This document shows, one piece after another, positions 6,937 to 12,106 of a DNA stretch of 12,106 nt. How positions within the stretch are numbered: the stretch's first letter is position 1; each line of letters begins with the position of its first letter. The translations under genes were made by a program, and so were the position numbers. The notes below the pieces were generated by a model. The model did no database searches. It was not told where the DNA came from and was given only the letters and a program-made list of their open reading frames with translations. Source of the DNA: Bacteroidia bacterium (GTDB lineage Bacteria > Bacteroidota > Bacteroidia > Bacteroidales > UBA12481); contig JAPLDV010000036.1 in NCBI GenBank assembly GCA_026391235.1, forward strand, positions 1 through 12,106. The letters run 5' to 3'.

Positions 6937-8655
6937 TTAGCTTACTCGTTCGCTTACCGCGATATCAATAAACCTCACCTCTCCCACATTCCATTTAACA
7001 GCAATCTTTTGCGCCAGGTTGCGGCGGACGGTCCAGATCATCGGTTTGGGATCTTCATGAAGAATTCGTCCGATCAGATCCGACCAACCTTTGCCGGCCA
7101 TCTCGAGGGGACCCAGCTCATCAATAACCAGAACATCGCTATGACGTATTCGCTCTGAAGTCATCCATTCATAGCCCTTCGCCAGACCATCAGGATTGAT
7201 CCGGAATCTGCCAACCTTTTCCCATTGAGTATTTCCATCACTAACACAGAATTCCGTCTCTTCGCCAGTTTCTATATTCCGGATATTAAATCCACGGCGA
7301 TCCCCATCAGGATCGTGAATCCCTATGGCCAGGAATCCGGATACCTTCTTCCCTTCATCGATCAGATCATCTACCATTTTACGAAGAAAAGCTGTTTTTC
7401 CCTCCTCCCTGTCTCCAATAACCAGATAAATATCTGGCAACGAGGCTTCCAGGTTCTTAAACTGTTCAAAGATTTTATCAGCCCGGAGAAGGTATCCCCT
7501 GATGACAGCCCTGAAAGCTAACCTCGGGGAAGTTCCCCTCTCTTTTTGATGGGAGGGGTTGTGGATGGTCATTCGTCGGCCGTTGTTGGCGGTCAATTCA
7601 ATTATTCCCGGCAAAACCGAAAAAGCCAGTGACACTGATTTATACAGGTTGGCAAAGCCTTTCCGGAAAACCAATGCCTTCACCAAAGGGTTTTTTAATT
7701 CCGTGCTGAGGGCCGTAAAGGCAGTCAGCACCAGGAATGCCCTAAGGTTCATCATAATGCCGGCTTCAAATCCCGACCGGTCGAACCAGTGTCCAGTTGC
7801 AACCGACTGCAGGAGGATTGTTGAGAGTAAAGTGATCAAAATCATCTGAATCCAGAACCTTGGCCGAAGCAGCTGGTAAAGTGCGCGTTTATACCGAAGC
7901 AAACAGAACAATGAATACACTGCAACCGGGGGCAACCAATACTGAACACCAAACCGATTCATTCCCAGCAGGAGGATGGTAAGCACAATAATGTGACCGG
8001 CCAGTAAAATAACCGAGAACGACTGGCGCTCGCTGAATCCAAACAGGCGGTTGGTGCGTTCGGGGCTAATCTTCCATCCTGCGGTCTGAGCCTTATGCTC
8101 TCCGATATTTTCAGACACCCTCCATCCGGTAATCGCTGCCAGAGCACCGGCAACCATGTATATTACTAACAGGATAATCAATACATCTATACCATTAACT
8201 GATTCGATCTTCAGTTGTTTGGCAGCATATTGAACGAGCCGGTTTAGCAAGGTGGCAAAGTCGGTTCCAAAGAGGATCAGCAGGTTAACCGCTTTATGAA
8301 ACAAGGCGCTCAGCACGGCCAGCATACCGCCGAAGATCATTCCGGCCAGATTGAGCCCGAAGACCAACAATCCCAACTCCATTAGCAAAGCTTCCATCAT
8401 AATCCCCGTCATCGGGCCCAGGATGACAGCACTGGGAGAGATCGATTTCATCAGGGCGCATATCAGGCCGGCCCGCCATATAATTCCTTTCTGAGGCCAA
8501 AGTTTTAGGAATGAAACCATTAAAACCACAGCAAAGAATGAAAGGACGGATCCTGCCAGCGGCAATCGTAGATTATGAAGGAAGCTCCCGATGATAATCT
8601 CAATCGACGCCCAGATGCTACCAATTGTTGCTGCCCTCAGCCATTTATCCGACAT
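6937..8655 (-). CDS. Polytopic membrane protein with C-terminal THEP1-like P-loop NTPase; possible single-chain ECF-like transporter
   Basis: A 572-residue protein in three parts. Residues 1-180 hold about six hydrophobic segments (roughly 9-27, 33-52, 58-80, 84-104, 106-131, 155-177) in a small-solute-transporter layout that recalls ECF S components. Residues about 205-392 hold further membrane segments; the helix pattern around GIMMNLRAFLVLTAFTALST, AFSVLPGIIE and VIRGY resembles EcfT (CbiQ-like) proteins. Residues 408-572 are a P-loop NTPase: Walker A GDREEGKT (414-421) and Walker B VLVIDELGPLEM (508-519), the latter typical of the NTPase_1/THEP1 family. The motif order is seen in the sequence; the ECF comparison is inference from layout. 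A transport ATPase would normally be an ABC EcfA pair, which is absent here. The gene diverges from the DUF1579-like gene 133 bp away. On the minus strand, TAAATTTA at 8680-8687 is a possible -7 box with one mismatch. A palindromic element is read through at residues about 366-378. Confidence 0.8.
   Translation of the reverse strand: MSDKWLRAATIGSIWASIEIIIGSFLHNLRLPLAGSVLSFFAVVLMVSFLKLWPQKGIIWRAGLICALMKSISPSAVILGPMTGIMMEALLMELGLLVFGLNLAGMIFGGMLAVLSALFHKAVNLLILFGTDFATLLNRLVQYAAKQLKIESVNGIDVLIILLVIYMVAGALAAITGWRVSENIGEHKAQTAGWKISPERTNRLFGFSERQSFSVILLAGHIIVLTILLLGMNRFGVQYWLPPVAVYSLFCLLRYKRALYQLLRPRFWIQMILITLLSTILLQSVATGHWFDRSGFEAGIMMNLRAFLVLTAFTALSTELKNPLVKALVFRKGFANLYKSVSLAFSVLPGIIELTANNGRRMTIHNPSHQKERGTSPRLAFRAVIRGYLLRADKIFEQFKNLEASLPDIYLVIGDREEGKTAFLRKMVDDLIDEGKKVSGFLAIGIHDPDGDRRGFNIRNIETGEETEFCVSDGNTQWEKVGRFRINPDGLAKGYEWMTSERIRHSDVLVIDELGPLEMAGKGWSDLIGRILHEDPKPMIWTVRRNLAQKIAVKWNVGEVRFIDIAVSERVS
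7522..7560. repeat. Palindromic repeat element embedded in the membrane-NTPase coding region
   Basis: The stretch contains GGGGAA-G-TTCCCC (7526-7538) overlapping a CCCCTC stem (7535-7540) that pairs with GAGGGG (7553-7558). The layout is that of an intergenic palindromic repeat, yet it is translated in frame as part of a hydrophilic segment (IHNPSHQKERGTSPRLA, 364-380) between the EcfT-like helices and the NTPase domain. Confidence 0.6.
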
Positions 8656-8775
8656 GATTGATCGTTTTCAATAAAACGGTAAATTTAACCGGATTCAAAC
8701 CACTGGATGCGTCGATAAAATAATAAGTGAGAGGGAATACTTTTTGCTTCGGTGATAATTTAAGAATCCTTGCCG

Positions 8776-8783
8776 TATTTTTG
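8776..8783 (+). promoter_or_regulatory. Likely -7 element for the DUF1579-like gene
   Basis: TATTTTTG is a perfect TAnnTTTG match ending only 5 bp before the ATG at 8789. If used, transcription would start at or next to the start codon, giving a leaderless or nearly leaderless mRNA. The nearest upstream TTG-containing tract (8741-8746) is about 29 bp away, longer than the usual 19-21 bp spacer. The rest of the 8656-8788 gap shows nothing else I can support. Confidence 0.45.
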
Positions 8784-8788
8784 TAATT

Positions 8789-9304
8789 ATGAATATCCGT
8801 CCTATTTTATTAATGTGGCTGTTACTATCGGGCCTGACAGGATTCGGACAGTCAGGCACTGTCCCCTGTGCATGCTGCGGCGATGAATATAAACAATTCG
8901 ATTTTTGGATCGGCGACTGGGTAGTTTATACTAATGCTGAAATGGTTGGCTTCAATAAAATTACTAAAATCGAAGGCGATTGCATCTTGCGTGAAAACTG
9001 GAAGTCGGTGGTCAGCTCTCATACTGGTACCAGCTATAACTTTTACGACCGGAATGATAAAAAGTGGAGACACATCTGGATCGGCAGCGACGGTATATCG
9101 CTGGAGGTAAAAGGTCAGTTTAAAGACCGTAAAATGTCAATGATCAGTGATGAATACCGCGATGAGAAAGGCAACCGGATCATCAATAAAGTAACCTGGT
9201 ATGTAAATCCCGATGGCACTGTGCGCCAGGTTTGGGAACAATCAAAAGACGGAGGGCAGGCTTTCTCCATTCAGTTCGACGGGCTCTACCGCCGTAGAAA
9301 GTAA
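8789..9304 (+). CDS. Small secreted DUF1579-like protein
   Basis: A 171-residue protein with a signal peptide (MNIRPILLMWLLLSGLTGFG before Q21). The mature part begins with the hallmark FDFWIGDWVV (38-47), followed by GDCILRENW (63-71), SYNFYDRNDKKWRHIWI (82-98) and a C-terminal beta-rich stretch. This matches the DUF1579-like group, predicted beta-barrel proteins of unknown role that are common in Bacteroidota and often follow environmental or sugar-related genes. Cysteines 27, 29 and 30 (CACC) sit just after the signal peptide, with C65 in the barrel; they could form disulfides or bind a metal, but nothing here proves it. They lie beyond any lipobox position, so I do not call a lipoprotein. 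The TAA stop at 9302-9304 is also the first three bases of the downstream hairpin mosaic. It converges on the HAD gene. Confidence 0.85.
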   Translation: MNIRPILLMWLLLSGLTGFGQSGTVPCACCGDEYKQFDFWIGDWVVYTNAEMVGFNKITKIEGDCILRENWKSVVSSHTGTSYNFYDRNDKKWRHIWIGSDGISLEVKGQFKDRKMSMISDEYRDEKGNRIINKVTWYVNPDGTVRQVWEQSKDGGQAFSIQFDGLYRRRK

Positions 9305-9540
9305 TTATGCTCCCTGCGGTCGCTAATTGGCTCCGCTTCGCTCCGCTAAATATGCTCGCTACGCTCGCTAATTATGCCCTTCGGGCTAAATATGCTCCGC
9401 TTCGCTACGCTAATTATGCTCGCTACGCTCGCTAATTGGCTCGGCTATCGTCTCGCTAAGTATTTAGCTCCAGGCTCAATTAGCGCGCAGCGCTCAATTA
9501 GCGACCGCAGGGAGCATAATTAGCCCGAAGGGCAAAATTA
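9302..9540. repeat. Mosaic of GC-rich hairpin modules between two convergent stop codons
   Basis: About ten short modules of GCTCGCTACGCTCGC, GCTCCGCTTCGCTCCGC or GCCCTTCGGGC type are joined by AT-rich linkers such as CTAATTATG, CTAAATATG and CTAATTGG. A perfect 28-bp inverted repeat flanks most of it (9302-9329 and 9495-9522). A 23-bp perfect direct repeat lies at 9351-9373 and 9415-9437. Clean hairpins include GCCC-TTC-GGGC at 9376-9386, its inverted copy GCCC-GAA-GGGC at 9523-9533, and AGCGC-GCA-GCGCT at 9482-9494. The mosaic begins with the plus-strand stop and ends at the minus-strand stop (9538-9540), so it fills the whole gap. It very probably ends or protects transcripts from both sides. 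No open gene is present. Confidence 0.9.
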
Positions 9541-10182
9541 CAGTTCTTCAATATGGATCCGCGCCTCGAAAAGGTCATCCGCAACGTGATCGGCAAAGCT
9601 GAAATCCTGTCTTCTGGTATAATCACTTGGCACAGCAATCACATAACATCCTGCCCGGTGCCCCGATAGTGCCCCGTTTGATGAATCCTCCAATACAATA
9701 CATTCGTCGGGGTGAAGTCCGAGACCTTCAATCGTTTTGAGATAAATCTCCGGATCCGGTTTGCCGCAAATGATTTCATCTGAGGGCAGCAAATATTCGA
9801 AATATCCGGTCAGTCCAAACCGCGCAGTGGCTACATCCATAAGCATCCGTGGCGATCCGGTGGCAATCGCCAACCGCATCTTTCCTTGAAAAGCATGAAT
9901 AATTTCCATTGCACCAGGCATGATTTGCAGCTCATTACGAAACCCGTCAAGAAGCATAAGGTTCCGAAGGTCAACCAATTCCTGAGCAGAATGGCTGGTA
10001 ATCCCCAGCTCCTCCCGGAATATGCCCAGAGATTCAATTGGCGAACGGCCCATCTGTTTCACCCAGATTCCGTCATGCAACCGTTTTCCTAAATCAGCGG
10101 CCATTTTATACGAAATTTTGCGATAAATCGTCTCGGAATCAATCAATAATCCATCTAAATCAAAAATCAGCGCCTGATACAT
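9538..10182 (-). CDS. HAD-superfamily hydrolase, beta-phosphoglucomutase/phosphatase-like
   Basis: A 214-residue cytoplasmic protein of HAD subfamily IA. Motif I is FDLDGLLIDSE with D8 as nucleophile and D10 as acid/base. Motif II is ATGS (T108), the conserved lysine is K141 in CGKPDPEIY, and motif IV is VLEDSSNG with E165 and D166 binding magnesium. The helical cap lies between motifs I and II (residues about 17-85). These features fit the group containing beta-phosphoglucomutase and small sugar-phosphate phosphatases; the sequence does not decide the substrate. ATG 10182 is chosen because motif I normally lies within the first dozen residues; an in-frame ATG at 10221 would add 13 residues with no family counterpart. 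The gene converges with the DUF1579-like gene and diverges from the nucleotidase gene across about 158 bp. No strong promoter element is visible upstream. Confidence 0.92.
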   Translation of the reverse strand: MYQALIFDLDGLLIDSETIYRKISYKMAADLGKRLHDGIWVKQMGRSPIESLGIFREELGITSHSAQELVDLRNLMLLDGFRNELQIMPGAMEIIHAFQGKMRLAIATGSPRMLMDVATARFGLTGYFEYLLPSDEIICGKPDPEIYLKTIEGLGLHPDECIVLEDSSNGALSGHRAGCYVIAVPSDYTRRQDFSFADHVADDLFEARIHIEEL

Positions 10183-10294
10183 TTGCTTAATCGTCGAACC
10201 AATAATTCTGCAAATGAACAAAAAAGCCTATTTTTAAAACGATATGTCAACAACATTCTAAAAACTATACCCTCTTAAAACTTCAAATCCTTCA

Positions 10295-10336
10295 ACCTGA
10301 TACCTGATACCCGATACCTGAAACCTGATACCTGTT
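10295..10336. repeat. 7-bp tandem repeat (ACCTGAT), six units, in the nucleotidase leader
   Basis: Units at 10295, 10302, 10309, 10316, 10323 and 10330: three are exact ACCTGAT and three differ at one or two positions (ACCCGAT, ACCTGAA, ACCTGTT). The array ends 4 bp before the ATG at 10341, so it occupies the place of the ribosome-binding region. It is one of several short-period arrays in this window. The rest of the divergent gap (10183-10294) is AT-rich with no site I can support. Confidence 0.9.
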
Positions 10337-10340
10337 CACC

Positions 10341-12106
10341 ATGATACGAAAACTTCTCTTCCTAACCGCCCTGGTCCTGGCCTTTCAAACCCTGGCCGGC
10401 CAGCGGCTGACCATTCTCCATACGAACGATTTGCACTCGAAACTTTGGGGATTTGGCCCCGAATCGGATTACACACCACTTACGACAAATGACGATAAAA
10501 CCATCGGCGGCTTCGCGCGAATCGCATCGGTGATTTCTGAATACAAAAACAAACAAGCCGAATCGTTATTGGTTGTTGACGCAGGTGATTTCCTGATGGG
10601 ATCCATTTTCCATACCGCTGAAACCAAAACAGGCTTTCAGCTGGGGTTAATGAAGAAAATGGGCTATGATGTGGTAGGTATCGGCAATCATGAATTTGAA
10701 TTCGGACCTCAGGAATTGGCAAAAATTGTATCCAAATCAGCCGAGAAACCAATACCCGGACTGATCCTTTCCAATATCAGTTTCGACTCTACTAAAACAG
10801 AGGACGATAGCCTTGAAGCATTGTTTACCTCCGGAGTGATCAAACCGTACCGGATACTGGTCAGGAATGGATTGAAAATTGGTTTTTTTGCCCTGATTGG
10901 AGTTGATGCCGCAAAGGTTGCACCGGCAGTAACTCCAGCCAAATTTACCGACCGTATTCTTGCTGCAAAGTATTTTACCCATGTGCTGAAAGAGGAGGAA
11001 AAAGTTGATTTGGTTATCTGCTTATCACACAGCGGCGTGGTGTTTGATCCTAAAAAAGGCTGGCAGGGTGAGGATGTTGAACTGGCTCAGCAGGTGACCG
11101 GAATTGATGTTATCATCTCCGGCCATACTCATACAAGTCTCGTTAAACCACTGATTGTCAATAATATTCCGATAGTTCAGGCCGGATCTTTAGGCAGGTA
11201 TGTAGGGAAACTGGAAATAGAGAAAACAATCGGCGGTGTAAAGGTGCTCTCCGGTGAACTGATCCCGGTGGATGATCAAATTCCGGGTGACCCGATAATC
11301 CAGAGTTTGATTGTGGAACAACAAAAACTCATCGGCTCCGACCTTTTCTCAGGATATGGCTTTAACGTTGATAAACCTGTTCTGGAAACATCTTTCGATG
11401 TCCGGTTCGACGAGTATAATAACCTGGAAACTTCAACTCTGGGCCCTTTCCTGGCTGACGCACTTTACTATTATGCACGTCAGATCGACCGCAACCCCAC
11501 AGATGTTACATTGGTAACCGCCGGCATGGTATGGGATGAGATCCTTACAGGAAAAACCGGAAAACAACTGCCGGCCGACCTGTTCCGGATACTCCCTCTC
11601 GGTATGGGGGTCAAAGATGGCTCGTATGGATACTCGATGAGTAAAATCTATGTCACTGGCCGTGAATTGAAAAATATTCTGGATGTGATGTTATTGGCTA
11701 AAAACATGTCGCCCGACTATTACGGGTATTGGTCGGGTGTCCGGTATAAGATCAATCCTCTGCGGCTCCCGCTCGACCGCGTTTATCAAATCGAGCTCGG
11801 TAATGATAAGGATGGATACCATAAAATCAAACTGAATAAAGATAAATCCAAATTGTATGGAATGGTCACAAATGCCTATGTGATGGAGTTTTTCGGTATC
11901 ATTAAATCAATGACAAAAGGAATTCTTAAAGTAGTGCCGAAATTTGCCGATGGAACACCCATACCCGATTTCAAGTTAGCCCTGATCGATCGCGATCCTA
12001 ATCTGCCCGGTATACAGGAAGCCAAAGAGTGGGCTGGTTTGCTGACTTATGCATCCCAACTTCCCGACCTGAATGGCAACGGCATTCCGGATATGCCCGA
12101 AAAATA
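10341..12106 (+). CDS. Secreted 5'-nucleotidase / metallophosphoesterase (UshA-like), cut by window edge
   Basis: The frame runs open from ATG 10341 for 588 codons to the edge; the last two bases are TA, so the next codon could be a stop or a tyrosine. Residues 1-20 are a signal peptide (MIRKLLFLTALVLAFQTLAG before Q21). The N-terminal calcineurin-like metallophosphoesterase domain shows the full dimetal site: D30 and H32 in HTNDLHS, D83 in VDAGDF, N116-H117 in GNHEFEFG, H230 in LSHSG, and H262/H264 in SGHTHT. Residues about 345-545 match the C-terminal nucleotidase domain that binds the base (TLGPFLADALYY, then VTAGMVWDEI and RILPLG). Enzymes of this type remove phosphate from nucleotides or nucleotide-sugars in the periplasm or at the cell surface. 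The end DLNGNGIPDMPEK is a Ca-binding-like loop or C-terminal tail. A lipobox is absent. It diverges from the HAD gene, and its leader is a tandem repeat. Confidence 0.94.
   Translation, partial: MIRKLLFLTALVLAFQTLAGQRLTILHTNDLHSKLWGFGPESDYTPLTTNDDKTIGGFARIASVISEYKNKQAESLLVVDAGDFLMGSIFHTAETKTGFQLGLMKKMGYDVVGIGNHEFEFGPQELAKIVSKSAEKPIPGLILSNISFDSTKTEDDSLEALFTSGVIKPYRILVRNGLKIGFFALIGVDAAKVAPAVTPAKFTDRILAAKYFTHVLKEEEKVDLVICLSHSGVVFDPKKGWQGEDVELAQQVTGIDVIISGHTHTSLVKPLIVNNIPIVQAGSLGRYVGKLEIEKTIGGVKVLSGELIPVDDQIPGDPIIQSLIVEQQKLIGSDLFSGYGFNVDKPVLETSFDVRFDEYNNLETSTLGPFLADALYYYARQIDRNPTDVTLVTAGMVWDEILTGKTGKQLPADLFRILPLGMGVKDGSYGYSMSKIYVTGRELKNILDVMLLAKNMSPDYYGYWSGVRYKINPLRLPLDRVYQIELGNDKDGYHKIKLNKDKSKLYGMVTNAYVMEFFGIIKSMTKGILKVVPKFADGTPIPDFKLALIDRDPNLPGIQEAKEWAGLLTYASQLPDLNGNGIPDMPEK

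Noticed and set aside
9302..9540. CRISPR array
   Set aside because: Repeats vary in length and sequence, no unique spacers of constant size lie between them, and no cas genes are near.

Overview
The window looks like chromosomal DNA of a member of the Bacteroidota, probably a Bacteroidales-like lineage. This rests on recognisable protein families (a DUF6029-type outer-membrane-associated protein, a periplasmic GH3/serine-hydrolase fusion, a HEAT-repeat/cyclophilin fusion), on signal peptides ending in short 'xxxQ' junctions, on TAnnTTTG-type -7 promoter elements in place of sigma70 -10 boxes, and on short tandem and palindromic repeats in nearly every intergenic gap. No rRNA, tRNA, CRISPR array, transposase or phage gene was seen.

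Left block, minus strand, in order of transcription (right to left): a membrane protein with a C-terminal P-loop NTPase (8655 to 6937); a secreted GH3 N-acetylhexosaminidase-like plus beta-lactamase-fold fusion (6752 to 3789); a HEAT-repeat protein ending in a cyclophilin domain, whose start overlaps the end of the previous gene by 17 bp (3805 to 1895); a TlpA/thioredoxin-like exported protein (1740 to 1234); and a DUF6029-family protein (986 to the left edge) that appears broken by an internal, frame-changing deletion near 630. Most of these products are predicted to work in the periplasm: cell-wall sugar and peptide processing, protein folding and thiol chemistry.

Right block: diverging from the NTPase gene is a small secreted DUF1579-like protein (8789-9304, plus). 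It converges on a HAD phosphatase/phosphoglucomutase-like gene (10182 to 9538, minus). The gap between their stop codons is filled by a 240-bp mosaic of GC-rich hairpin modules joined by short AT-rich linkers and flanked by a perfect 28-bp inverted repeat. Diverging from the HAD gene is a secreted 5'-nucleotidase/metallophosphoesterase (10341 to the right edge). Its 5' leader is a six-unit 7-bp tandem repeat.

The most unusual material is the repeats and how they have entered genes: a signal peptide written almost entirely by three different 9-bp tandem repeats, a palindromic element read through in frame inside the membrane NTPase, a tandem array in the leader of the nucleotidase, and the hairpin mosaic between convergent genes. 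The membrane-NTPase protein is the best candidate for an undescribed system. Its layout suggests a one-chain transporter that joins an ECF-S-like part, an EcfT-like part and a THEP1-like NTPase, but this is inference and needs a structural or profile comparison.
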